Shown here: positions 42,546 through 50,625 of the stretch, in pieces | Position numbering within the stretch: the first letter of the stretch is position 1 | Layout: each line of letters begins with the position of its first letter | Assembly: GCF_900696045.1 (NCBI RefSeq) | Contig: NZ_LR216287.1 | Span: 1,488,001 to 1,552,000 of the forward strand | DNA length: 64,000 nt | Source of the DNA: Candidatus Nitrosocosmicus franklandus | Lineage (GTDB): Archaea > Thermoproteota > Nitrososphaeria > Nitrososphaerales > Nitrososphaeraceae | Reading direction: 5' to 3' | Made by a program: the position numbers and the translations under genes | The notes under the pieces: model-generated | Told to the model about the DNA's origin: nothing | What the model saw: only the letters and a program-made list of their open reading frames with translations | The model's database searches: none

Positions 42546-42888
42546 TTATTCTTACACCTTTTCCATCAGGATATTTATTTATCAAGGAATGCAATGAAAT
42601 AATTTCGGCTCCTGCCGTACTTAATTTATTTACGGCAGTATCTGAGAACGAATAGGCGTACACTGTCAATTTATGCCCCAAAGTTCCATTGCCTAAAACT
42701 TTGCCTGGAACTACTATTATATCTCCATTATTGGTAATCTTATCCAATCTTTTAATATTGATTAATCTTCTGTTTGATCGGGATTTTGAGAATTCCTTCT
42801 CTAGTGCCTTCCAAATCTGAGCTTTATTTTTTTTAAAAGCTTTACGGAGTATCCATATTGTATTATCTATTAAAGTATCGTTTAACAT
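42538..42888 (-). CDS. rpl18e: Ribosomal protein eL18
   Basis: A 116-residue archaeal/eukaryal-type large-subunit protein. Typical features are IWRALEKEFSKSRSNRRLINIKRL in the N-terminal half and VVPGKVLGNGTLGHKLTVYA in the core. It is second in the Rpo3 operon, 47 bases after the polymerase subunit and overlapping uL13 by eight bases. Confidence 0.93.
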   Translation of the reverse strand: MLNDTLIDNTIWILRKAFKKNKAQIWKALEKEFSKSRSNRRLINIKRLDKITNNGDIIVVPGKVLGNGTLGHKLTVYAYSFSDTAVNKLSTAGAEIISLHSLINKYPDGKGVRIIG

Positions 42889-42935
42889 TACTTACTATTC
42901 CAATTAAAAGAGTGTAAAGTACCAAATAAATTTAC

Positions 42936-43592
42936 CTAGAGGTTTGTAGGTACTTGAATAGAGTTAATGGTCTCGCCAAATTCCTTTATGCTTTTATTAA
43001 GCTTCTCTACCGCAGCTATGACTATTTCTTCTGCTGTCAAAGCGCCATTAGACTCTATAGTTAAAAAGATTTCATTTTCACTTTCCCCGTACTTTACAAC
43101 TGAAATTGTAGCAGGCTGCCATTTTGCATGATCCCTACCAAACCCTAATCTTGCATAAGCTTCAAACTTTAACTTTTGACCTGGGGCTAATACTATAATT
43201 GGGATATCCTGACTAACAGGCTTTACGAATTCGTCCTCCGATATTAGCTCTGAGGTGGTGATTGTTTTGGTTTTCTCATTAGCTTCGGCATCAAGCTGCA
43301 ACAAAACTCTACAATGTACACATCCAAGAGTACTTTTACAACTACATTCATCAGGTAAAGAAAATTTTTTCAAATCGGTCCTAAGGGGAATCAGACCAAG
43401 CCTATGCGCAATAGCCTCATCATGCATTACTGATGAGTTTTCTAAAATTACAACATCATCGATAGCAAACGTAGGTACTTCACTTATAGATAATCGTCTT
43501 ATAGCGTTTACATACTGACGTGGTACATTATTAAATTTAATGGTTATTCTTTCATCTTGTTTTTCAATAACCTTTAAATCTATAGAGATCAA
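42936..43592 (-). CDS. rpoD: RNA polymerase subunit D (Rpo3)
   Basis: A 218-residue assembly subunit of archaeal RNA polymerase, homologous to bacterial alpha and eukaryal Rpb3. Motifs: YVNAIRRLSISEVPTFAIDDV near the N-terminus and MHDEAIAHRLGLIPL, plus the C-terminal dimerisation helix. In the middle lies a four-Cys cluster, DECSCKSTLGCVHCRVLL (about residues 82-99). Several archaeal Rpo3 proteins bind [4Fe-4S] or zinc in this domain. It heads the operon rpo3-eL18-uL13-uS9. Confidence 0.94.
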   Translation of the reverse strand: MISIDLKVIEKQDERITIKFNNVPRQYVNAIRRLSISEVPTFAIDDVVILENSSVMHDEAIAHRLGLIPLRTDLKKFSLPDECSCKSTLGCVHCRVLLQLDAEANEKTKTITTSELISEDEFVKPVSQDIPIIVLAPGQKLKFEAYARLGFGRDHAKWQPATISVVKYGESENEIFLTIESNGALTAEEIVIAAVEKLNKSIKEFGETINSIQVPTNL

Positions 43593-44224
43593 ATCAGATA
43601 ACTTTAATCCTACGTATATTAAAAATGTAATGAATAATTCAATTTCGATGTATAGGGATGTAGTACAAACAAGTTATTATTAATGTAGAAATAACGATTA
43701 ATTATTTTGAACCTGCAGAGGGGTATACATAAATCAAACATTCTGTTATAGTTGATGTATTATACATGTCATTTTGTATGTCATTTTGTATAACCTTTCT
43801 TTGTCTTTCGCTCTTATATGATGTCATATAAAAAGTGTCAATACCTAACACTTTTGTCCATACAGTTTTTTGTCAACATTTGCATGCAAAATTTTGTCTT
43901 TATCCGTGAATACATGTGATATGTAAGATTTTATATCAGAGACTACGATTACTTGGGCCGTGTTATAACTATGACCAAGGATCTCGAGCGCATTAATATA
44001 TATTGATAAAATTATGTCAACTTACTTTCATATAAAGCTGCAGCAGTATGTTTTCAAATCCAAAGTCTAAATAGTTTCTAATAAATATTAAGTACAAAAT
44101 ATCTTTTATAACTCCTAGATTTTATAGTTAATCTACTATATATCGGAATTTTTAACATCAAATTTTGCTACATCAAATTATTAATATTTATTATATTAAT
44201 ATATCACGGATATTTTTTATATAT
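43593..44224. other. 632-bp gap between the Rpo3 and SBDS operons
   Basis: Two divergent operons start here, so it must contain strong promoters for both. A short tandem repeat (CATGTCATTTTGTATGTCATTTTGTAT, about 43766-43794, written in part) is visible. I see no gene or RNA with confidence. Confidence 0.5.
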
Positions 44225-44911
44225 ATGGCTGATTCCAAGATTACAATTGTAAAATTAATTATTGGTGGTGACCGATTTGAAATTTTGGTTAAACCGGATC
44301 CTGCATTAGATTATAAAATGGGAAAAAGGACTGATCTGTCATCTGTTTTAGTTTCTGATGAAATATATTCCGATGCAAATAAAGGATCTAGAGTAGGTAT
44401 TGATAAATTAAATAAACATTTTAAGACCAAAGATCCCAATGAAATTCTAAAACAGATCCTCCTTAAAGGAGAACTAAACCTTACGACTGATCAGAGGCGT
44501 AAAATGGTGGATGATAAGCGAAAACAGATTATTCAATATATTAATAAAAACTTTATAGATCCAAAGACAAAACTGCCTCATCCAATTCAACGAATAGAAA
44601 ATGCTTTAGAAGATGTGAGAGTTACTATTGATCCATTTAAAAAAGCAGAAGATCAAGTAAAATCTGTAGTCGATTCTCTAAGAAAAATTTTGCCTCTCAA
44701 ATCTGAAATGTTGCGCCTGTCTATCCTAATACCTAGTTCTTATTCATCAGCAACCTATAGTTTTGTTAAAGGTTCAGGCGCATTGACCTCTGAAGAATGG
44801 TTATCAGACGGATCACTAAAAGTAGAATTAGAAATAAATGCTGGTATGAAAGGAAATTTTTTGGAGCGTATAGGCTCATTAACCAGAGGAACCGCACAAG
44901 TTAAGGAATAA
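44225..44911 (+). CDS. SBDS/Sdo1 ribosome maturation protein
   Basis: A 228-residue protein from ATG 44225 (an in-frame TTG at 44165 adds 20 hydrophobic residues and is rejected). The order is the FYSH domain (VKLIIGGDRFEILVKPDPAL), the helical middle (LTTDQRRKMVDDKRKQIIQYI) and the ferredoxin-like C-domain (SEMLRLSILIPSSYSSATYSFV). In eukaryotes SBDS releases eIF6 from nascent 60S subunits; the archaeal protein is expected to do the same. It heads the exosome gene cluster, an arrangement widely kept in archaea and linking ribosome maturation to RNA processing. Confidence 0.93.
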   Translation: MADSKITIVKLIIGGDRFEILVKPDPALDYKMGKRTDLSSVLVSDEIYSDANKGSRVGIDKLNKHFKTKDPNEILKQILLKGELNLTTDQRRKMVDDKRKQIIQYINKNFIDPKTKLPHPIQRIENALEDVRVTIDPFKKAEDQVKSVVDSLRKILPLKSEMLRLSILIPSSYSSATYSFVKGSGALTSEEWLSDGSLKVELEINAGMKGNFLERIGSLTRGTAQVKE

Positions 44912-45018
44912 CTACTTACAGAATATATTATAGAACAAATTCTACAGTACTAGAAAAAGAAATATGAAAACATTTCATTCTACATGTTTTTTGTTATTGG
45001 AGGTAGATAATTCTTAGG

Positions 45019-46095
45019 ATGCAAGAAATAAAGAGAAGGTATGTTATACCTGGAGATAAGATTATCGAGGGTAATTATAAACCTTTGATGAATGTCATTA
45101 AAAGTGGTAATTATTTAGTATCAACAAGAGTTGGAATTGCTGAAGCTGGCAAAGATGGTGTAAAAGTTATTCCTTTATCAGGCGTATACATTCCAAGAGT
45201 AAATGATCTTGTGATAGGTAAGGTAATAGATAGATCTTCTCTGTCGTGGGATATTGATATTAATTCATGCTTTTTTGCACATTTACCTGCTCAGGACGTA
45301 TTCGGTCGAGATTTTTCACCAGCTAGAGATGATATGGGACGACAACTAAGCATTGGTGACTTAATTATTGCAAGGATTGTGTCATTCGATAGGACCAGAG
45401 ACCCTATGCTTACTGTTCAAGATAAAGACTTGGGTAAAATTCCATATGGCGAATTCATAAAAATTTCTCCTACTCGTGTTCCGCGCTTGATAGGGAAACG
45501 AGGTTCCATGATTCAAACAATTGAGCAAGCTACACAAACTCGAGTTATAATAGGCCAAAATGGTATAGTAGTTGTCACAGGCAGGGATCATGAAGGTTTA
45601 AGTTTAGCCGCAAAGGCCATAAGATTAGTAGAAGAAGAATCACATACCACTAATCTTACTCAAAGAGTCAAAGCTTTGCTAAATGTTCAAGATCCAACAG
45701 ATCCAGAACAACCTGAGTCAATTGATACATCTATGGAAAGAGAACCTCAACCTACACAACAGCAAGAACAACAGCAAGAACAACAGCAAGAACAACAGCA
45801 AGAACAACAGCAAGAACAACAGCAAGAACAACAGCAAGAACAACAGCAAGAACAACAGCAAGAACAACAGCAAGAACAACAGCAAGAACAACAGCAAGAA
45901 CAACAGCAAGAACAACAGCAAGAACAACAGCAAGAACAACAGCAAGAACAACAGCAAGAACAACAGCAAGAACAACAGCAAGAACAACAGCAAGAACAAC
46001 AATCAAACACCGAGCTGCATTCATCACAACAGCGACAAGAACGATCACAACAAAATCCTGTCAAGTCGAGCTCAAAGGAAAAACAGAAAAATTGA
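45019..46095 (+). CDS. rrp4: Exosome cap protein Rrp4 with QQQE-repeat tail
   Basis: A 358-residue RNA-binding subunit of the archaeal exosome. The N-terminal domain (RRYVIPGDKIIEGNYKPLM), S1 domain (about 60-140, with VYIPRVNDLVIGKVIDRS) and KH domain (about 150-205, RVPRLIGKRGSMIQTIEQAT) are normal and end near residue 225. Then comes a tail of about 130 residues not found in ordinary Rrp4: 20 exact repeats of Gln-Gln-Gln-Glu and a polar end. A ribosome-binding site GGAGGT lies 14 bases before the ATG, an unusually long distance. It sits between SBDS and Rrp41, the canonical order. Confidence 0.92.
   Translation: MQEIKRRYVIPGDKIIEGNYKPLMNVIKSGNYLVSTRVGIAEAGKDGVKVIPLSGVYIPRVNDLVIGKVIDRSSLSWDIDINSCFFAHLPAQDVFGRDFSPARDDMGRQLSIGDLIIARIVSFDRTRDPMLTVQDKDLGKIPYGEFIKISPTRVPRLIGKRGSMIQTIEQATQTRVIIGQNGIVVVTGRDHEGLSLAAKAIRLVEEESHTTNLTQRVKALLNVQDPTDPEQPESIDTSMEREPQPTQQQEQQQEQQQEQQQEQQQEQQQEQQQEQQQEQQQEQQQEQQQEQQQEQQQEQQQEQQQEQQQEQQQEQQQEQQQEQQQEQQSNTELHSSQQRQERSQQNPVKSSSKEKQKN
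45757..45996 (+). repeat. 20 exact copies of a 12-bp unit (CAACAGCAAGAA)
   Basis: A perfect 240-bp microsatellite-like tandem array inside the Rrp4 gene. Each unit encodes Gln-Gln-Gln-Glu; the unit length is a multiple of three, so expansion or contraction keeps the frame. After it the sequence becomes CAACAATCA and leaves the pattern. Confidence 0.97.
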
Positions 46096-46170
46096 CAATT
46101 CTCAAAAATCATCTAACAGCAATAGCAATAACGATCACAAAGAAAAAAAACAAGAATGATCAATTAGGAT

Positions 46171-46917
46171 GTGTATAATTTGAAAGAATTGACATTATTG
46201 GATGAAAATGGAAAAAGATCTGATGGTAGGGGAATAGATGATCTCCGCTCAATCAAAATTACCGTCGGTGTAGTAAAGAATGCAGACGGCTCTGCTTTTA
46301 TAGAATTTGGAAAGAACAAAATAATTGTAGCCGTATATGGACCACGAGAAGTCCATCCGAAGCATATGGCACTTCCAGATAGATGTGTTCTTAGGTGCCG
46401 ATATCACATGTCTCCATTTTCTACAGATACAAGAAAAAATCCTGCACCATCTAGAAGAGAAGTAGAGATATCAAAAGTCATGCGGGAATCTTTAGAACCC
46501 TCATTAATATTAAGTGACTATCCTCGAGCAGTTATTGATGTATTTGTTGAAGTATTGCAAGCTGATGGTGGTTCTAGGTGCGCTGGTATTAATGCAGCGT
46601 CAGTGGCATTAGCAGATGCTGGAATCAATATGCGGGACTTGGTCTCCGCCTGCGCTGCAGGAAGAATAAAAGATAAAATCGTGTTGGACGTTAATGACTT
46701 GGAAGATAAAGAAGGGGATGCTGATATGCCTGTTGCGTATTTGCCAAATCTGGATCAAGTTACATTACTTCAAGTTGATGGAAAACTAACTACTGCTCAG
46801 TTTAGTGAATGTTTGAATAAGGCAATTGATGGGTGTAAATTAGTATACGAAATACAAAAAGATGCCCTGATGAAAAAATATTTTGGAAATGAATTGGAGA
46901 TAAAAGAAGAGGTATGA
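46171..46917 (+). CDS. rrp41: Exosome catalytic subunit Rrp41
   Basis: A 248-residue RNase PH-fold 3'-5' exoribonuclease, the active subunit of the archaeal exosome ring. Evidence: KRSDGRGIDDLRSIKITVGV at the start, IIVAVYGPREVHPKH, FSTDTRKNPAPSRREVEIS, and the catalytic acidic DVNDLEDKEGDADMPVAYLP segment. The start is GTG 46171, preceded by AGGA. It overlaps Rrp42 by four bases (ATGA), so the two ring subunits are coupled. Confidence 0.96.
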   Translation: MYNLKELTLLDENGKRSDGRGIDDLRSIKITVGVVKNADGSAFIEFGKNKIIVAVYGPREVHPKHMALPDRCVLRCRYHMSPFSTDTRKNPAPSRREVEISKVMRESLEPSLILSDYPRAVIDVFVEVLQADGGSRCAGINAASVALADAGINMRDLVSACAAGRIKDKIVLDVNDLEDKEGDADMPVAYLPNLDQVTLLQVDGKLTTAQFSECLNKAIDGCKLVYEIQKDALMKKYFGNELEIKEEV

Positions 46918-47735
46918 GTTCGTCTAAACGTTCTACAATAATAGTCGAGCAACTACGAAAACAGCAAATGTTAGAAGCCTTGACTAGAGGAAAAAGATTA
47001 GATGGTCGGGATTATCAGTCGTATAGGAATCTCGAAATTGAGCTTGGAATAATAGATAAGGCATCTGGTTCTGCAAAGGTAAGGCTTGGGAACACCGAAG
47101 TTATTGCAGGTGTCAAAGTAGAAACAGGTGAACCATTTGAAGGATTAGAAGACAAAGGAGCATTAATTATGTCTGCAGAAGTTTTGCCTACAGCTTCTCC
47201 ATACGTTGAACCTGGACCCCCAGATGAAGATGCGATCGAATTGTCTAGAGTTGTAGATCGTGGAATTCGTGAATCCGAAATGCTAGATTTAGATAAACTA
47301 GTTTTGATTCCTGGAAAAATAGTTTATACTGTTTTTGTTGATTGCAGCATAATAAATAGTGATGGTAACTTACTAGATGCTACATCTTATGCTGTTGTGG
47401 CAGCTCTATCGACAAGCAAATTTCCAGTTTTTGAAGTTCAAGACGATAAGGTCATAGACACGGGGAAAACTATGCCCCCTCCCATAACTACCATCCCTAT
47501 TTCAATCACTGCGGTCAAGATCGGCGAATCGGTGTTATTAGACCCCACTACGGAAGAAGAAGCATGTATGGATTCACGTATAACCATAACTACCCAATCA
47601 GATGGAAGCATAGTTGCGGTACAAAAGGGATATACTGGTCCACTTACGGTTGATCAAATTATTAGCTTCTCTGAAATAGCAAGAATTAAAGGGGAGGAAA
47701 TACGTTCTAAAATAAAGGAGTTGAACTACGATTAA
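46914..47735 (+). CDS. rrp42: Exosome ring subunit Rrp42
   Basis: A 273-residue RNase PH-fold subunit that is structural and RNA-binding, lacking the catalytic Asp set. Evidence: GKRLDGRDYQSYRNLEIELGI, VIAGVKVETGEPF, VEPGPPDEDAIELSRVVDRG and DSRITITTQSDGSI. It forms the hexameric ring with Rrp41. The TAA overlaps the start region of the eL43 frame. Confidence 0.95.
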   Translation: MSSSKRSTIIVEQLRKQQMLEALTRGKRLDGRDYQSYRNLEIELGIIDKASGSAKVRLGNTEVIAGVKVETGEPFEGLEDKGALIMSAEVLPTASPYVEPGPPDEDAIELSRVVDRGIRESEMLDLDKLVLIPGKIVYTVFVDCSIINSDGNLLDATSYAVVAALSTSKFPVFEVQDDKVIDTGKTMPPPITTIPISITAVKIGESVLLDPTTEEEACMDSRITITTQSDGSIVAVQKGYTGPLTVDQIISFSEIARIKGEEIRSKIKELNYD

Positions 47736-47964
47736 AAGAAGGAAGGGCTCAACAGCACTAAAAGGCTTGGGTGTAAAATTTGGTGCTACTGTACGAAAAA
47801 GATATGGAAAGGTCTATAGAACTTTAAAACAAAAAAGAAGATGTCCTAGCTGTACTTCACTAAAATTCAGAAGAATATCTATTGGGATTTGGCAGTGCGG
47901 CAAATGCGAATACAAGGTAGCAGCAGGGGCATATGATATAAATCTTGGAAAGCTACAACTCTAA
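47731..47964 (+). CDS. rpl37ae: Ribosomal protein eL43 with probable non-ATG start
   Basis: The zinc protein eL43: VRKRYGKVYRTLKQ, then CPSCTSLKFRRISIGIWQC and GKCEYKVAAGAYD give the Cys pairs of the ribbon. The basic N-terminus KRRKGSTALKGLGVKFGATV is typical of the family, but the frame has no ATG, GTG or TTG upstream of it: the only standard codon is TTG 47767, which would remove 12 conserved residues. ATT at 47731, overlapping the Rrp42 stop as GATTAA, would give a normal 77-residue protein. I give the ATT start; TTG is the conservative alternative. Confidence 0.85.
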   Translation: MKRRKGSTALKGLGVKFGATVRKRYGKVYRTLKQKRRCPSCTSLKFRRISIGIWQCGKCEYKVAAGAYDINLGKLQL

Positions 47965-48235
47965 AATCCATATTTATTTTAATACAGAACTCAATTCAGA
48001 TTTCTTTGCAGATTATGCTAACATTTTGAATAGGCAATTAAACTCGATCTTCATCGCTCTCAAAGGCGATATTCAATCTACCCCTGATTTTGATACTCAT
48101 GTTACCATTTCCACTGAAAATAACTATATTATATTGTATGTTTCAAGTAACAATCTATCCAAGTTTCGTGCGACTATAATAACGATTCTGAGATTGATAG
48201 ACTTGTCCTATTCTGTAATTCGTATCGAACAATAA
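47945..48235 (+). CDS. pcc1: KEOPS complex subunit Pcc1
   Basis: A 96-residue protein of the small dimeric KEOPS subunit, which supports t6A tRNA modification. The fold pattern is visible as IHIYFNTELNSDFFADYANIL, then DTHVTISTENNYIILYVSSN and LSKFRATIITILRLIDLSYS. It begins at TTG 47945 inside the end of eL43, overlapping by 20 bases, and is followed by prefoldin beta, the standard archaeal order. Confidence 0.85.
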   Translation: MESYNSKIHIYFNTELNSDFFADYANILNRQLNSIFIALKGDIQSTPDFDTHVTISTENNYIILYVSSNNLSKFRATIITILRLIDLSYSVIRIEQ

Positions 48236-48289
48236 TATCTTATCATAATAATTTTTATCTTAGTATATGTTTAGTTAATCTGTATTATA

Positions 48290-48688
48290 ATGAGTGAACA
48301 AGAACTTCCTCCATGGCTAAGAGAGCAACTTGCAAGACTGCAACAATTACAACAAAACCTTCAAGCAATAATGATGCAGAAACAACAGGTCGAACTTGAG
48401 GTATCTGAAACCGAAAGAGCCTTGGAAGAATTAAAGAAAACTACGGCTGACGATACTGTATATAAATTAGCAGGTCCACTAATGGTCAAGTCAAACAGAG
48501 ATAATTTAATAAAGGAATTAGAAGAGAAGAAAGAATTGTCAAGCACTAGGACCGTAGTTTTAGGAAAACAAGAATCTAGAGTCAAAGAAAATCTTAAAGA
48601 AGTTGAAAACAAGATTAATCAAATGGTACACATGGCCCAGTCTGGTTCTTCTCCACCGCCCGCTAATAAATTTAGCCCATCATCATAA
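48290..48688 (+). CDS. pfdB: Prefoldin beta subunit
   Basis: A 132-residue chaperone subunit consisting of two coiled-coil helices joined by a beta turn: LARLQQLQQNLQAIMMQKQQ, the VYKLAGPLMVKS turn, and a second helix ESRVKENLKEVENKINQM. It forms the hexameric prefoldin with the alpha subunit. The Pro/Ser-rich C-terminal tail is short. It is the last clear member of the exosome cluster. Confidence 0.93.
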   Translation: MSEQELPPWLREQLARLQQLQQNLQAIMMQKQQVELEVSETERALEELKKTTADDTVYKLAGPLMVKSNRDNLIKELEEKKELSSTRTVVLGKQESRVKENLKEVENKINQMVHMAQSGSSPPPANKFSPSS

Positions 48689-48745
48689 ATACTATAATTT
48701 TTGCTTATCAATATTAATTAGGACTGTTTGTTTTTTATTGTACTA

Positions 48746-49528
48746 TTGGCTATTAGAATTGTAGTAGATGAGAGAGAGAAAAATAGTAGAGTTCCTGATC
48801 TGCTAAAACTAATGGGAGTTTATGTTGATTATAAACAATTAACAATTGGAGATTATATTGTTTCATCAGAAACTGTAATTGAAAGAAAAACTGTCTACGA
48901 TTTACTAAATTCCGTTTATGACGGTCGCTTATTTATACAGTGTTCTGATATAATAAAACACTATTCTAAGCCCATAATTGTTATCGAGGGAAATTTAACA
49001 GATCTTGATACCCGAGAGGATATTTCATCCGATTCTAGGTTAATAGTAGATAAACTGCGTATAGCTTACGAAACCTTGATAAAGCTAGCACTTGATTTTC
49101 GATTACCGATTTTATATACTAGTTCGGTCTACTATACTGCCGAACTACTCGTCTTATTGGCCTCAAACCAATTTAAAAGCAAGAATGCCGGTCCACTTTT
49201 AAAAAAGATTAAGAAAACCAATCCATTTGTTACTCAGCAGTTATATGTTCTTGCTTCTTTACCTGGAATAGGTTCTAAGGTTGCAGTCAGATTGTTAGAA
49301 AAATTTCATTCTCCTAGAAATGTTTTAAATGCTTCAATAGCAGAACTTGCCAGAGTACCTGGAATTGGTAATATGAGGGCAGAAAAAATTAGAAAAATTT
49401 TGGATACATGTGTTTCTCCTACAATGAATACCTATACTCAAAAGAAACTAATAATGGAAAATACTGATGATGAGGATACTACTACTACTTTTTCATCCTC
49501 ATCCTCATCCAATGATAATTCTATATAA
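48746..49528 (+). CDS. xpf: XPF/ERCC4-type endonuclease
   Basis: A structure-specific nuclease of about 260 residues without a helicase domain, the short form known from crenarchaea. The nuclease core shows VVDEREKNS, GDYIVSSETVIERKTVYDL with the catalytic ERK-x3-D, and a tandem HhH C-terminus (ASLPGIGSKVAVRLLEKF and ARVPGIGNMRAEKIRKIL). The acidic Ser/Thr-rich end may carry a PCNA contact. Several starts are possible: TTG 48746 gives MAIRIVVDERE; the frame also opens at TTG 48728. Confidence 0.9.
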   Translation: MAIRIVVDEREKNSRVPDLLKLMGVYVDYKQLTIGDYIVSSETVIERKTVYDLLNSVYDGRLFIQCSDIIKHYSKPIIVIEGNLTDLDTREDISSDSRLIVDKLRIAYETLIKLALDFRLPILYTSSVYYTAELLVLLASNQFKSKNAGPLLKKIKKTNPFVTQQLYVLASLPGIGSKVAVRLLEKFHSPRNVLNASIAELARVPGIGNMRAEKIRKILDTCVSPTMNTYTQKKLIMENTDDEDTTTTFSSSSSSNDNSI

Positions 49529-49549
49529 GTCATCAAAAATTCTCATTTA

Positions 49550-50623
49550 CTAACTTAGCCGTGATTTTTCAAATACCGAGATTATTTTATCGTTCATCTC
49601 TGTACTTCCTATAGTGATTCTCATAGCCCCTTTGTAATTTCCTAGATTTCCAAAGTTTTTGATCAATATCTTTTCATCATACATTAAATTCCTTATTTTG
49701 TCAAAATGATTAAACGTTTGAAGGAAAAAGAAGTTGGAATGTGATTCAAATATCTTAATCTGATTTATTTTGTTCAATTTTTCAAATATTTTTGATCTTT
49801 CTGTTTTAATCAATTCGATACTTCGTTTTACTATATGTATATTTTCAAGTGCTTCTATTGCTAACTGCATTGAGAAACTACTAAGAGGATATGGTAGTTG
49901 TATATATTGATTGAATGTATCTGCAATCTCTTCGCTGGTCAAAATATATCCTATCCTAGCGCCAGCCAAACCAAAAGCCTTGGAAAATGTTCTCGTAATT
50001 ATAACATTATTATACTTTGTTACTATATTTGATAAATTATACTCAGCAAATTCAACATAGGCCTCATCTATTAATATTAGCTTATCTTTCAGAGATTCGA
50101 TTATATGTAATATTTTGTCATACTTAAATTGATTTCCTGTAGGATTATTGGGAGATGCTATGTAAATTATATCGTATTCTCTTGCTTTTTTTATGAAAAA
50201 TTCAACATCAAAAGAATTATCTATATGAGACAAATCCATTTGTTTGGTTGGTATTTTATATAGATTACATCTATCAGTAAAATATGAGAAAGTGGGATTT
50301 AAAGTGATGACACTTTTTCCTTTACCAATTATTGAGAGTAGTAAATCTATTATTTGATCAGAACCACTCCCAATTCCTATGTTTTTTGTACTTAAATTGG
50401 TATATTCTGCCAATTTTTTATACAGCTTATCAAATTGTTCTAATGGGTATTCTCTAAAATCACTTTCACGAAGAGATTTCATTGCTATTGCTCTAATGAA
50501 TCTTTTTTCTAACACTATATTTTCATTGGAATCTAATTTGTAATAGTCATGGACTTTATCTGGCCTTTTATAGGGTTTGTGAGACCTGATGTAGGAAAGT
50601 TCTTTTTCTAACCATTCTGCCAT
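49550..50623 (-). CDS. hisC: Histidinol-phosphate aminotransferase HisC
   Basis: A 357-residue PLP fold-type I aminotransferase. Evidence: IGIGSGSDQIIDLLLSIIGK, ASPNNPTGNQF, LIDEAYVEF and the PLP lysine in RTFSKAFGLAGARIGY. Sits last in hisG-hisD-hisC on the minus strand, two bases after HisD. Performs step 7 or 8 of histidine biosynthesis, transferring an amino group from glutamate to imidazole acetol phosphate. It converges with the XPF gene. Confidence 0.94.
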   Translation of the reverse strand: MAEWLEKELSYIRSHKPYKRPDKVHDYYKLDSNENIVLEKRFIRAIAMKSLRESDFREYPLEQFDKLYKKLAEYTNLSTKNIGIGSGSDQIIDLLLSIIGKGKSVITLNPTFSYFTDRCNLYKIPTKQMDLSHIDNSFDVEFFIKKAREYDIIYIASPNNPTGNQFKYDKILHIIESLKDKLILIDEAYVEFAEYNLSNIVTKYNNVIITRTFSKAFGLAGARIGYILTSEEIADTFNQYIQLPYPLSSFSMQLAIEALENIHIVKRSIELIKTERSKIFEKLNKINQIKIFESHSNFFFLQTFNHFDKIRNLMYDEKILIKNFGNLGNYKGAMRITIGSTEMNDKIISVFEKSRLS

Positions 50624-50625
50624 CG

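Noticed and set aside
45683-46159. Alternative plus-strand frame giving Asn-Ser-Lys repeats, and several Leu/Cys/Val repeat frames on the minus strand
   Set aside because: All are products of reading the 12-bp array of Rrp4 in other frames; the Rrp4 frame joins a normal S1/KH protein.
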